Positions 42,137-52,960 of a stretch of DNA of 64,000 nucleotides are shown one piece after another. The translations under genes and the position numbers were made by a program. Under the pieces are notes generated by a model that was not told the origin of the DNA, searched no databases, and saw only the letters and a program-made list of their open reading frames with translations. Source of the stretch: Lojkania enalia (Eukaryota > Ascomycota > Dothideomycetes > Pleosporales); contig ML986645.1 of the NCBI GenBank assembly GCA_010094045.1, positions 130,446 through 194,445 of the forward strand. The letters are read 5' to 3'. Position 1 is the first letter of the stretch. Every line of letters starts with the position of its first letter.

Positions 42137-43623
42137 GCTGCTCGAGAGGGGCAGCTAGTGGGGCAAGTGAAAAAAAGTAAAGGAGCTTCAACGTTGAGTT
42201 GGCGGGTTGGGATAATGGATGGATTGGGGGATTGAACTCTTTGAAGAGCTGATGAGATGGAACTTTTTGTAATGAGGATGCATCTTGGGCCTCGAAGCAT
42301 ACATATTTATCTGTGGCATTGGGCCTCTTTGGACCGAATCGGACAATTGCACCTACCATACAAGCCAGCGAGTCTTCGATATCTCCAGGCGGAGGTTAGC
42401 ACAATAATCCAGCTTGATCACAAAGCAAGCCCTGCGGCACCATGGAGTTTGTAATGTCTCCGCTCCAGGGGTGAGGATAAGCGGGGATTAAAGACTAGTC
42501 CATGGGCTTCATCCGATGCGGCGTCGAAGTTTATTCATGGAATTTGGTGGATGTCTTAGGGCTGAACCCTGATTTCTCGAACCCAGCGAAGAGTGTGCCT
42601 GTGGTGATCTGTAAGCGGCGTTTAGGCCTATAGCCGTTGATCTGCATGCTAGGGGCTTCTCCTATTGAGGCTTAGTCGCTCAGTCTTCCTGAGTAATACG
42701 CCTCCCAGACTTGGCGCCTGTAGCTTGGAAATCACCGCCTGGCGACTGACGTCAGTCATCGCAAAAGTCCGGACGAAAAATTCACTCCAGCTGGGGATTG
42801 AGTCAACCATACTCTGACCCACACGCGTAGATATGCGCTGGCCCGCCCACTAAGAATACAGTTCTGACATCGATGGTGAGGAGCCTCGTGGAATGTTCCA
42901 ACGGGACTAGGCTTTCTCACCGTTGAGCTTACTACGTGCATCTGCAAAGTGCACATTGCAGTTGGAATCGACATGTCAATTCTTACTATCTTCACATCCA
43001 CATATCAATATCCTTACTCAACGCAACAGGCCAACAAGCGATCATGTTGTATAGGCATGTCCATTCTGTCTAATCCTGGTGCTATCTAGGCAGCCAGTCG
43101 ATGGATTCCCCCGCCAATGGTGCACAGGATTTCCTGTGTATCTCGCATCCCTTCACTAGTTCGTACTTTCGTCAATGAAGCGCCTAATAGATTATCCGTG
43201 CCCATGTCGATTTGTGAGCCCCCATTCTATCTTCTCTAATCAAAACAGTAGCCCCTCAACATCTCTAAGCACCAACCATCACATGATTGGCATCCCACAT
43301 CACCAACGCAAGTCAACACAATCCGTTTCCCAAATAAGAAAAAAAGGGGAAAAAGGAAAGAAAAAAAAGGACTTATAAAAGCGGGACGGAAACCCCCGCC
43401 ATTCAGATCTGCTAGAATCGGGTATAGAGCCATGTACGTAAAGCGCCTCGAACCTAAAAATGCTGCGCAATACCAACGCGCCCAATATCCTCAAATACCA
43501 AAACAAGAGTCGAGAGATCCACTTCCGAAAACATAGCCGCACCGCCCTGGACACTAGAATGCTCTCCCAGTCCACCTCGAAAAAATGTATCCTCTTCGTC
43601 TAACCGAAAACACCACGGATCAT
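42137..43623. promoter_or_regulatory. long spacer upstream of the MFS gene
   Basis: About 1.5 kb. It contains the MFS promoter on the left and, on the right, the 3' end of the acyltransferase gene. A purine-rich A/G tract lies near 43337-43372. No convincing gene is seen on either strand. Confidence 0.5.
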
Positions 43624-45053
43624 TTACTTAATTCGTAATACCCTTAAAACCATGCTTATAAATTTCATAATGACGTTGACAACCAATGCGAGCGCCGCTG
43701 GAGCAACAAGGATTTGGAGAAACTCAAACGGATTTGTGGGACGCACTTCTGTCTCTATGTGGCCGGCGCCTTTGAGCGGTTTTGCGCCATTGACGGCAGG
43801 ACTGGTACCTTCGTCGGCGGGGAAGCGGCCGTTTGAGACGTAATATTCTAAGAGATCGTCTTTCTCTCCCCATCGTGCAAGGAGCCATTTCTCGAACTCC
43901 TTGGTGTCATCTATAGGGATGTCTTTGACGGCGAATCGGCGCCAGTACATGTTGACGGACTTGGGTCGTCGGGCTTGGAAATATGTTGATCGAAGAGTGA
44001 ATATATCTTGGCCGTATTCACCTCGTCTACATACTGTAAGTATATATATTAACGAGGTAGGGGACTCTGAACCTACGGGACTCCTTCATAGGCGACTGTA
44101 CAGTCATACACCCAGTCCACAGTATTGTGTAACTCTTGGAGGCAAAACAACAGCCCCGTGGATCGTGGCAACATGCAATGACGCATATCCTCCATTTGAT
44201 TTTTGTCTGCCCACCTCTTGCTTGACGCCCTGCCATTTGCGGACAGATTCGTTCCTTCAGGGAAGATAAGCAACCACATAGGGTCGAGGGACTGTGAACC
44301 TGAGAGTGGCCCGTGATGACTGCTATTTAATTTCTGCAGGCGATACGCGAACCGTTCCTTGTCCTTGGCCCACTTCCGTGACAGAAATATGAAGCCGTAG
44401 AACATCATTCCCTGGCCGAGGAGAGGAATGTACTTGATAGACTCCTTGAGGATGATATAGAGATGTCCGTGCATTTTAGCCGTGTACGAAATCCACCAGA
44501 GATAAATCCAGTCCGTGTAGATCTACCCTACATTAGCGCCTCGCAATCTCGTTCGACGCAGGATTAGCATACCTCGTGGTTTGAAATGAGCACCATCCGC
44601 TCCGGGAAGTCGCACTCAAGGAGCCCTTGCTCCGTCTTCCTCAGCTGGCCCCTCACACTCTCATCCCCACTAATCCTCATCTTGACCGGCGCCCACCAGT
44701 GTGTCATCTGCGTGAGCACGATGCCAAAGTGCTGCTTCGTCACAGCCATCCATGCATAGTACAAGTCCTTGTTGTAGAAGTATAACGGGGCTCCAATAAG
44801 CTGGGTTAGGAGTATACTGATCGATGGTGTTAGCGTCCTAGGTGCGCTCGGTCAGCTCAGGCTCTACCTACGCTATGCAGCTTCCGTTGAAGTACAGAGC
44901 AAAGAGTAGCATGCGGAGAGCCTGGTTCCATGTGCCATGTTTGATGGCACCGCCGGGATGCGGCCTTTCTGCTATCTTCCTCTGTTCTTCCTTCTTCTCT
45001 TGTAGAGGTACGGAAGCGGCCGGATGCCGCTGTTTGAGGCTGTGGGCCGCCAT
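43624..45053 (-). CDS. membrane PlsC-family lysophospholipid acyltransferase (Cst26/LCLAT-like)
   Basis: The protein belongs to the AGPAT/LPLAT group that re-acylates lysophospholipids in ER or lipid-droplet membranes. Four exons (45053-44872, 44816-44573, 44522-44077, 44026-43624) sum to 425 codons (424 aa). The catalytic NHX4D box is split by the second intron: NHE joins IYTDWIYLWW. The glycerophosphate-binding block reads LIFPEGTNLSANGR, and a third block YDCTVAYEGVP precedes the last intron. Membrane segments lie near the N-terminus (LRMLLFALYFNGSCIA, with LLTQLIGAPLYFY) and at the C-terminus (FEFLQILVAPAALALVVNVI). The closest relatives by layout are yeast Cst26/Psi1 and the animal LCLAT1/AGPAT4 type. 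Substrate choice (PI or PA) is not visible. Introns are 55, 50 and 50 bp. Confidence 0.92.
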
Positions 45054-45786
45054 AGTGGCAGGATAGGCTCACTGGATGATGAGAATAGTATAGAGAGGGG
45101 AAAGGATACAACAGGACGGGAAATTGTGCGCACACCCAAGTGGGTGGAGGGCAAGTCAGAGTTCAGGCGCGGTTTAAGGATCGAAGCAATAATGCAGGAC
45201 CGGAGCAAAGGCGGGGCGTATGACTGTATTCATGTAGTGCTAGGAGGTCAGTGTTGCTTGGAAGAGGCCGAGGCGAGGTATACCGTAGTGGTGTAAGCAT
45301 ATCGCGCTCGTATTGTGCTGAAGCAGGACAGCTGGGGGCAGCAGCAGCCGCAGACAGACATCACAGCCAGGCAGTCATCACTGCCACGAGAGCTCCAGCT
45401 CGGGAACGGGGGACCACGGTCCCTGTCATGTGCTGCTCGGACGAATGAGTGCGGGGTGGAGATAAGCGAAGCGACCGCGGCAAGTAGGGGCCCCGCCAAG
45501 CTGCACTCACCATGCTTCTTGACTTGTATCGGGCTTGATTATTGCTCCTTCAATAGACACATCGACGACGAGTGCTTCTCGGCGGATACGGCCATCTCTG
45601 ACGCGCCCATGCCGTCACCCGGGCCGGCCCCGCGGTTGACTCCACGTCGCCAGTCTTGTCCACCACACCGGTCACAAGCGGGTCACATGGCTCCCCTTGT
45701 CCGTTTCTGGCTTCGCGCAAATCAAAATCTCGACGTTAGACACCACCGATTGCTTTGACACGCACCCCTCAGAGTCTCCTCTCATC
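45054..45786. promoter_or_regulatory. divergent promoter region, acyltransferase / NAD(H) kinase
   Basis: About 730 bp between divergent start codons. Plus-strand open frames extend into it without ATG or protein character. No distinct motif was recognised. Confidence 0.5.
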
Positions 45787-47091
45787 ATGAAGTCGCTGGT
45801 GCGCTGCCGCATCCTACCATGGCGGCGCCACTTCTCCACCACTGCCCGTCGACGCGTCACCAGATCCATCGAAGAGCTTCCCGACCGCGTAAAAGCGTCC
45901 TACGTCCAGCGCCCATCCAACACCCTCCTCTCCCTGCATTGGCCCTCTCCTCCACGAAACATCCTCATAACGAAGAAAAAGCGCACCCCCGGCATTACAG
46001 AATCCCTAATAGAATACTCCACTCACCTCTCCACTACCTATCCCTCAATAAACATAATCCTAGACCCAGACTCCGCGGCCGAGATCCACGAGCAACTCTC
46101 CTTCCCCGTCTACACATGGCAGAAGCCCTCGGGCAATGCCTCGCCGCAATACCTCCCGGATAAAACCGACTTGGTATGCACGCTCGGCGGCGACGGCACC
46201 ATCCTACGCGCCTCGTCCCTCTTCGCACACTCTGCGACCGTCCCGCCAGTCCTTAGCTTCGCCATGGGCACAATCGGCTTCCTCGGAGAATGGAAATTCA
46301 AAGAGTACAAGCGGGCGTTCCGCGAAGTCTACATGTCCGGCGCCGCCGACACCTACGCCAAACTCGAGTTTCCAGACCACCAACCCAGCATCCCGTTGAC
46401 CTCCCCAGACGACCCGCTCGACAAACCGCTTTCCTACGCCGACATCCGTGGCAAGGCCATGGGCTCCAACCGCACAGCCCGCATCCTCCTCCGCAACAGA
46501 CTAAAAGTTGGCGTCTTCTCGCCCACGGGGCAGCGCATAGACGCGTTGCCCGCAGGTGACACCTACGCCCTCAACGAAGTCATCGTGCACCGCGGCTCCT
46601 CCCCGCACCTCAAGATCATTGACGTTTTCATTGGAGGCAGATTCCTTACCGAAGGCGTCGCAGACGGCATGATTATATCCTCGCCCACCGGCTCCACAGC
46701 CTACTCGCTTTCTTCTGGCGGTTCCATCGTCCACCCGCTCGTCCCCTCCCTCCTCCTCACCCCCATCTGCCCGCGTTCCCTCTCCTTCAGACCACTCGTC
46801 CTCCCCGCTGAGATCCCCATAACCTTGCGCTTCGGTGACAAGAACCGCGGCCATGAGGTCGAGGTCTCCATCGATGGGAAACGCATCTCCGACGGCATTG
46901 GCCCCGGCATGGAAGTCCGCGTTCTGGGCGAGGACGTTAAGAACGAGGCGGGCGAATGGTGCGGCGGCGTGCCCAGTATTGTGCGGGGCGTGGATGGGCT
47001 CGAGGACCGGGAAGACGATCACTGGGTCGGTGGACTAAACGCGCTTTTGAAATTCAATTATCCGTTTGGCGACCAGGACGGCAATCCGTAG
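45787..47091 (+). CDS. POS5: mitochondrial NAD(H) kinase (Pos5-like)
   Basis: It phosphorylates NAD+/NADH to give NADP(H), probably in the mitochondrial matrix. A single exon of 435 codons (434 aa) from ATG 45787. The N-terminus, MKSLVRCRILPWRRHFSTTA, is Arg-rich and lacks acidic residues, as in a mitochondrial presequence. The GGDGT motif (CTLGGDGTILRAS, about residue 130-142) binds ATP. The second catalytic region reads NEVIVHRGSSPHL and SSPTGSTAYSLSSGGSIVHP, typical of ATP-NAD kinases. The C-terminus has EVEVSIDGKRISD. The presequence argues for the Pos5 branch over the cytosolic Utr1 branch. The frame is open upstream of 45787 without an ATG, so this start is the first possible. Confidence 0.93.
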   Translation: MKSLVRCRILPWRRHFSTTARRRVTRSIEELPDRVKASYVQRPSNTLLSLHWPSPPRNILITKKKRTPGITESLIEYSTHLSTTYPSINIILDPDSAAEIHEQLSFPVYTWQKPSGNASPQYLPDKTDLVCTLGGDGTILRASSLFAHSATVPPVLSFAMGTIGFLGEWKFKEYKRAFREVYMSGAADTYAKLEFPDHQPSIPLTSPDDPLDKPLSYADIRGKAMGSNRTARILLRNRLKVGVFSPTGQRIDALPAGDTYALNEVIVHRGSSPHLKIIDVFIGGRFLTEGVADGMIISSPTGSTAYSLSSGGSIVHPLVPSLLLTPICPRSLSFRPLVLPAEIPITLRFGDKNRGHEVEVSIDGKRISDGIGPGMEVRVLGEDVKNEAGEWCGGVPSIVRGVDGLEDREDDHWVGGLNALLKFNYPFGDQDGNP

Positions 47092-47694
47092 GCAATCAAA
47101 CTTTTTTTTGCTTATTTGGCATAGACGATGTAGGAGTAGAGCATTTGTAAAATTTGGCGGTCATATACCCACTAAGCATATATGTATCAAGAACCACATT
47201 ATACAATCATCGCATTTCTTTCACCGCACCTACAGTTATTTCGCAGTGTTGTAGGGACCTATCTTCACTTTCAATTACAAAGCGTCGGCGAAACACATCA
47301 CATCACACCTCACCCACTGAAGCCACACCACACCATCTTGTATCTAGTTGCCAGAATGCCATTATTGATCCGGGAATGAATCTCCATCCACAGGTCCGCC
47401 ATATCAACCGACCGCAAGAGAAGAGAGAAGAGATCTAATAACACATGCAACACACATGCCCAAGTTGTCCACGTGCTAAAAGACACATCCATCGGTCCTG
47501 AAAACCCCTACCAAGACGCCTTGAGACTCGCTGTAGAAGAAGCCCGCCGCCCTTTCCGATTTTACCCTTGACACGCCGAGCCGAATTGCGCCAGTTGGCC
47601 AAATCCAGCAAGAGCCCGCCACTGAGGCCTGATGAGAAAAGAAGTGGAAAGTGTATTGTACAGAAGGTCAAAAATGAAGGTGGGCTAGTCCGAT
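47092..47694. other. convergent 3' spacer, NAD(H) kinase / BRE1
   Basis: About 600 bp between two converging genes. No gene or repeat structure is seen. Confidence 0.5.
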
Positions 47695-50065
47695 TTACCA
47701 GTGCACCCGCATGGTGTCATTATTGCCAAAGGCCTTGCCGCAGTTGGGACATTTGCGAGCGCGGTTGATCAGCCGGTCCTGGATGCAAGTGTTGCAGAAT
47801 ACATGGCCGCAAGTCTTGATGACCGTGTCTTTGAAGTTGTTCTTGCAGACTTGGCACTGGATAAGTGTCTACAGATCAGGTTAGTATATGGATACTCCAC
47901 GTAGGATAGATGAGCCAAACCCACCTGCATCAGAGCTGCATCCTCAGACTGATTGCTGGAGCTCTTCTTTTTCCAGTACTCGACCTGTTTCTCTAGTCCT
48001 TCGACCTGGCTGCTCATCTTGTCACGCTCCGCTTCGGATTCTCGCTGAGCATGCTTGGCAGCTAGATAGGATGTATCCTTGGTTTCGAGTAATTTCTTTA
48101 GTTCCGTGATCTGATTGACTTGGCCTTCTGATGTCAGAGTGCTCTCGTTGCACTTCTGCTGCAATGCCCGATGCTGGATCGACAATTCCTCCATTTGAGC
48201 TCTCATCTCTGCTGATTGTTTCTCGAGCTTATCCACAAGGGAACGGCTAGTAGAATCAGCCTCTTTAAGCTGTGCTACAACCTCTGTGCCCTTGGTCGCC
48301 TGGATCCGTAGGACACGAATTTGCTGCTCCAGCGTTTCCTTGGCCTTCATTGCCGCGAAGAACTTCTGGTCGGCTTTCGCTTTGTCTGCATTCGCTCTGC
48401 CGATTTGGTTCTCAGCATCAGAAATTTCTACAACCTTCTTTCCTGCAATGGCCTGCGCCTTCTTCCACGCGGCTTCCATTGCTGGTAATTCATTGCTGAG
48501 TAGTTTCAACTGACCCTCCAGAGAAGAAACCTTGCTGCGTAATTGTTCGGGCGTCAAATCCTCAGGAGCCGATGTTTGCTGGTCGTCCGTAGAATCTCGC
48601 TCAGCCAGTTGCAGTCGCAATCGCTCGCATTCCGACTCTAGTGCAGCAATTCTCTTTTCACAAGCACTGACAAGCTCTTTGGACTGTTCTCTCGAGGCAT
48701 CATTGTTCCTCTGGTTTGATTCCAAAATAGCAATCTTCGCCACAAGTTCATCCCGAGTATTCCGAATACGTGCAAGATGAGCTTCCGCTTGAACCAGATT
48801 ACCTTCAGTCTCAGTTAACGTGGTGCGAGCTTCTTCGTCTACCTGCATGCGATATGCGGTTCGCTCGGCTTGGTATTTTTGAGCCTCTTCCCGAAGATGG
48901 ATATTGGTTGCCTCTAAATGGTTTATACGCTTAATGACATCTTCATGCTGTGACTTGAGCGCCTTAAACAAATCGGTCTTTGCGTAATCATCGTCAGAAA
49001 GCCCGGCTAATTTTATATTAAGTGCAGTCACTTGTTCTGTCAGCTTCTTATTCTCGGCTTCCAGTTCCTCAAGCTGCTCTTTTCTCTTCGAAGCTTCCGC
49101 TACCGCTTCTTTTTTTGCAGTCTCCAGCTCTTCACTAATAGTGCCGTTCATGATGCCATTAACAGGTTCAGCACCATTACTTGCGGACGGGGCTTCCTCT
49201 TTTGTAACATGTGCGATGGCCTGTTTCTCTAGCTTTTGGATTTGAGCGCTCTTGATACGATCTATTTTCTTCTCGGCTATCATGTATCGGTGTGTGGCCA
49301 TATCCAAACGGTCAGACATTTGCTCTTTTTCTGTAACAACTCGCTGTAGTTCAATAATGTGTTCCTTCTGCGTAGCAAGTAATTGTGATATCTGTTCTTG
49401 GAGTGCTGTTACTTCCGGATTGCCAGTGGGATACCGTGCAAAAAGATCTGACAAGGAGGACATGATCTTCTCCCTACGATTAGACAAATGCTTAGAGAAA
49501 GTTTCATTATCTTCTGAAAGTAGCGAAGAAGGCATGCCTCTCGTAGACCCTGCAGATTCACATGTCAGCTCCGTGAACAAGGCACGTTGTGCATGGTGGC
49601 AGTACATACCATTCTGCAAGGGAGCAGCAAGTGTTTCCGAGCCCAGTATTCTAATGTCATCTACTAGCTGCGCGAACAATCAATAACGATAACGGTATGG
49701 ATGTGGTAAAACGAACTGACCTGATCGAACCATGTGTCTATTGTCCGAAGGTGATCGTCGTGGTATTTTGATCGCTTTTCCATATCTAGGAGTTGATTCT
49801 CGAGGGTGTGCTTCTCGCGCTTGTACTCACGCATCTGGCGCAGAATAGCGTCTTTTTGGAAAGCCTGTGTGTGCAATGTATCGTTAGAAGGCGTGGTCGG
49901 GCGATGCGAGCGAGAGGGGATGCGGATTGGGGGTCGAACCTCGATGTCATCTTTGAAAGGCAGGTCAGCGTCTTGATGCGGCTTCGCACCGTTGACGGTC
50001 ACGGCTTGCCTCTTAGCAGGCGGAGCAGAGTCGTCAGGCCCGCCGGGCCTCTTGCGGTCCTCCAT
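47695..50065 (-). CDS. BRE1: BRE1, RING E3 ligase for histone H2B
   Basis: With Rad6, Bre1 mono-ubiquitinates histone H2B during transcription. Five exons (50065-49940, 49864-49721, 49667-49610, 49549-47925, 47868-47695) give 709 codons (708 aa). The N-terminus MEDRKRPGGPDDSAPPAKR is nuclear-signal-like, then AFQKDAILRQMREYKREKHT and SKYHDDHLRTIDTWFDQ, typical of the Rad6-binding region. A long coiled coil follows to about 640. The C-terminal C3HC4 RING reads CQVCKNNFKDTVIKTCGHVF, CNTCIQDRLINRARKCPNCG and ends MRVHW. Introns 1 (75 bp, 49865-49939) and 3 (60 bp, 49550-49609) are multiples of three without stops and read through as spurious peptides. The conserved text argues that both are spliced. 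Confidence 0.96.
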
Positions 50066-50637
50066 CTTGACAACGTCAAGCGATGGGGTTGCAACGGTTC
50101 TGGCCTCGAGCCTCATCAGAGCCAGAGGGAGTGATCGGAGAGGGGTAAAGGCTGTGAAGCGGCCGCTCAAGTCATGAAGAGGCTGACGATAGACTTGCGA
50201 GGGCGCTGAGGTAGGCAGAGGTATAAGAACGGACTGTGAGAAGTGTCGTGTGAGCCCGGCGGGAGTGGACTGAGTAAGTGTGTCGAGAGAGAGTCGACGA
50301 AGAGAATCCCTTTCCTGTTTCTTGGCTATCATCACGTGCTTAGCTAGTGCTGCGCTAGTGGCGCGGCGCAGTGCAGGGGCCGTCACGAAATTCGGCCGGA
50401 CTATCATGCTGCAGCAAACCTTCCATTTTACCACTTCCTTCGAGTCTCGACTACGACTCGCGTTTAGACGTGGGATTGGAGATGCGGTACTAATCCGCCG
50501 GCCAGGTGACACAAAAGCAGACGTCCAACCCAGGTTGTCTGTCCTTCCCTGACCTCCCGCACCCACCTCGGAGTCGTAAAAGGAATAGAACGCCTGACGA
50601 TTCCACCCTCGCCTTCAATGGAAACGGATCGCCTATC
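50066..50637. promoter_or_regulatory. divergent promoter region, BRE1 / BDP1
   Basis: About 570 bp between divergent start codons. Open frames on both strands run through it but carry no conserved protein text. No TATA box was noticed. Confidence 0.5.
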
Positions 50638-52800
50638 ATGTCCTCCGAACAGCAGCCGTTGGGGGGTGCAAAGCCGGTGACGACCTTCAGCTCGTTCATT
50701 AACAAGAATACATCTGGAAGGAAGTTCGCACCAAAAGTCGCACGTCGACGTCCTGGAGCCGCAGCCGCTTCTGCGTCTCAGGCTCCTTCAATAGAGACGC
50801 CTACCCCACCTGTCGAAGCACGTTCAGAGTCACAAGACGCTGCACAGCATGCCCTACCCACCCCAGCAGCCACTCAAGAGCCTTTACTGCTGGATGCTGC
50901 ACAATCAAAGGAACCCGTACCTGATGCGCCCCCCCCGGCTACTGATCTCGCCCCGCATACTATAATTCCCACTACGGAAGCCACTATTCCTCCTGCCGAG
51001 ACTGTCGAACCTAGATCTTCAGTTTCGGATGTTGTAGTAGTTACACAGCGTGATGAGGATGAAAGGAGTAGGTTAGGAGGGTTGACGAAACGTCGATGGA
51101 TAGAATCGTCTGCGGAGGAACCTAGGGTAGCAGCAGCGACTACACTAGACACACCTACGACGAGCACGCAGGCTGAGGTCATAGTCACTCGAACCACCGA
51201 GCCGCAGAGACAAGACACGGCCGAGCCTACTCTCGCGCAATCGTTTGAACCCGCACTACCTGGTGATACAACAGGACGAGCTACAACCGGAAAACTGACA
51301 AAGATTACTGAAGGTGCCGTTCCGGAGTTCAGTCAAAACCAAACCGGGGAAACCGAAGCCGTTGAAATCATCCAGCCGAGAAAGGGGAGGAGACATCCCT
51401 GGGCAACTATAAACCAACCACGAAATGAAGAGGAAGGAATCGTTGAGCCTACTGAAGGCGTCCAAGCTTCACCTAAGGTTAGTAGGAGACGCCAGCCTGC
51501 AGCAGCACGAGGAACGGAGAATGAAGATTTTGTTCTTGAGGGTGAGGTTACAACACAAATCACGGCTCAAGGCACAAGGGATAGAGGCAGGAAGAAGGCT
51601 ACGGACGATGGGGTCGAAAATGAGGTTGGAGAGCGGCTGACAAAGAAAGCCCGCAAACCTAGAAAAGATAAGGGCATTCGTAGAACGCAAAATGCACCGG
51701 AAGGACAAGAGGATACAGGTCGTGGCATAGCAGATGAACAACCGAAGAGAAAGAAGGCCCAGAGAAAGAGGCAGCGCAATACAACAGAGACAGGAGAGGG
51801 AGAGGAGGAGCTTCAGCAACCTGGAAAACGAGGGCGTCGGCCACGGGAAGCGACCCCACCCGAAGCTGAAAATAAGAAGATCGAGCCACAAGACACCTTC
51901 ATGAGTGACCTTACACGCGACAAGCGCGTCGGCAAATTATCCCAACGGGAAGCAAAAATGCGTCTAATCAACTGGGACGAGGTAAAAGAGAAACGCAGGC
52001 AAGAGAATGCACTTTTCCAGGATGGTTGGAATGAGACTCAGAACGAGATCAACGCGAGGCTAGATGCAGCAGCGGAGGCTCGTCAGGCAGACCTGGAAAA
52101 GCAATCAGGTCCCCAATTTCGCGAGGTCAATGGCCAAATCGTCCTCATCCAGGACTCTCGAGTTATTGACAGAGAGGGTGACGCCGACCGCGAGATTGAC
52201 CTAATGGAGCACGTTGAAGAAGACGATCTCACACGGCGTATCACAACAAATAGTTTTGTGCGCCGCAGGAAACAGTACCCCCAAGAGTATATGGGGGGTG
52301 GGTTAGGCAAACGTTGGGATGCGGAGGCGACGGAGTTCTTCTATGATGCACTGCAGATGTTTGGCACGGATTTCCAGATGATTAGTACCATGTTCCCGGG
52401 CTCGACGCGCAAGTCTATCAAACTCAAATTTAACCGCGAGGAGCGAGACAATCCAGTTCGGATTAAGGAAGCCCTCGGGAAGAAACGGAACTTAAATTGG
52501 GATGAGTATCTCAAGCGGGCTGGCAAGAAAGAAGACTCCTTTGTGGACCCGAAAGAGATTGAGCGTCAGCTCGCGGAGGAGAAGGAGAGGATGGAGGTGC
52601 AAATTGCGGCAGCGAAGGAGGTGTATGAGGAGGAGAAACGGCAGAAGAAGTTAGCCGGGATTGAGGATAGTGATGAAGAGGGCGTGGAAGGCTCGTCGAA
52701 GGAGAATAAGAAGGGACGGAAGGGGAAGAAGGCAGTGGCGTTTGAGCAGGAGGAAGGCGTCGAGATCCTTGGGAGCGTGGACGATGATGAGTATATGTGA
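50638..52800 (+). CDS. BDP1: BDP1 (TFIIIB subunit B'')
   Basis: Bdp1, with TBP and Brf1, forms TFIIIB and recruits RNA polymerase III to tRNA and 5S genes. A single exon of 721 codons (720 aa) from ATG 50638; the frame is open upstream but lacks an ATG. The N-terminus resembles the family start (SSFINKNTSGRKFAPKVARR). A long low-complexity charged region follows. The SANT/Myb-like domain lies near 560-606: AEATEFFYDALQMFGTDFQM, ISTMFPGSTRKSIKLKFNRE. Flanking blocks are also conserved: SYxx-type MRLINWDEVKEKRRQENALF before and EALGKKRNLNWDEYLKRA after. The C-terminus is acidic. Two independent Pol III-related proteins (BDP1 and RIT1, a tRNA modifier) are adjacent but convergent, so a functional link is not implied. 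Confidence 0.94.
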   Translation: MSSEQQPLGGAKPVTTFSSFINKNTSGRKFAPKVARRRPGAAAASASQAPSIETPTPPVEARSESQDAAQHALPTPAATQEPLLLDAAQSKEPVPDAPPPATDLAPHTIIPTTEATIPPAETVEPRSSVSDVVVVTQRDEDERSRLGGLTKRRWIESSAEEPRVAAATTLDTPTTSTQAEVIVTRTTEPQRQDTAEPTLAQSFEPALPGDTTGRATTGKLTKITEGAVPEFSQNQTGETEAVEIIQPRKGRRHPWATINQPRNEEEGIVEPTEGVQASPKVSRRRQPAAARGTENEDFVLEGEVTTQITAQGTRDRGRKKATDDGVENEVGERLTKKARKPRKDKGIRRTQNAPEGQEDTGRGIADEQPKRKKAQRKRQRNTTETGEGEEELQQPGKRGRRPREATPPEAENKKIEPQDTFMSDLTRDKRVGKLSQREAKMRLINWDEVKEKRRQENALFQDGWNETQNEINARLDAAAEARQADLEKQSGPQFREVNGQIVLIQDSRVIDREGDADREIDLMEHVEEDDLTRRITTNSFVRRRKQYPQEYMGGGLGKRWDAEATEFFYDALQMFGTDFQMISTMFPGSTRKSIKLKFNREERDNPVRIKEALGKKRNLNWDEYLKRAGKKEDSFVDPKEIERQLAEEKERMEVQIAAAKEVYEEEKRQKKLAGIEDSDEEGVEGSSKENKKGRKGKKAVAFEQEEGVEILGSVDDDEYM

Positions 52801-52960
52801 TACCCATAGATGTGATTAGGAAGCTCATGAGCGACGCGATGCGCCGTAACGTGCTTGCTAGATTCCGCTGTTTTCCCCCGGGATGTAGCAATGACTAAAG
52901 CTAGAAATATCAAATTAATGCCAATAAAACAATTCAATATTTGACAGTGCGAATGCGTTT
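52801..52960. other. short convergent spacer, BDP1 / RIT1
   Basis: Only 160 bp separate the two stop codons, so the 3'UTRs probably overlap. Confidence 0.6.

Noticed and set aside
45315..45758. A 147-aa plus-strand ORF before the NAD(H) kinase
   Set aside because: No domain; it ends within the first codons' upstream region in another frame and is probably leader sequence.
46501..47022. A 173-aa minus-strand ORF inside the NAD(H) kinase gene
   Set aside because: Shadow of the GC-rich coding strand; the plus strand has clear kinase motifs.
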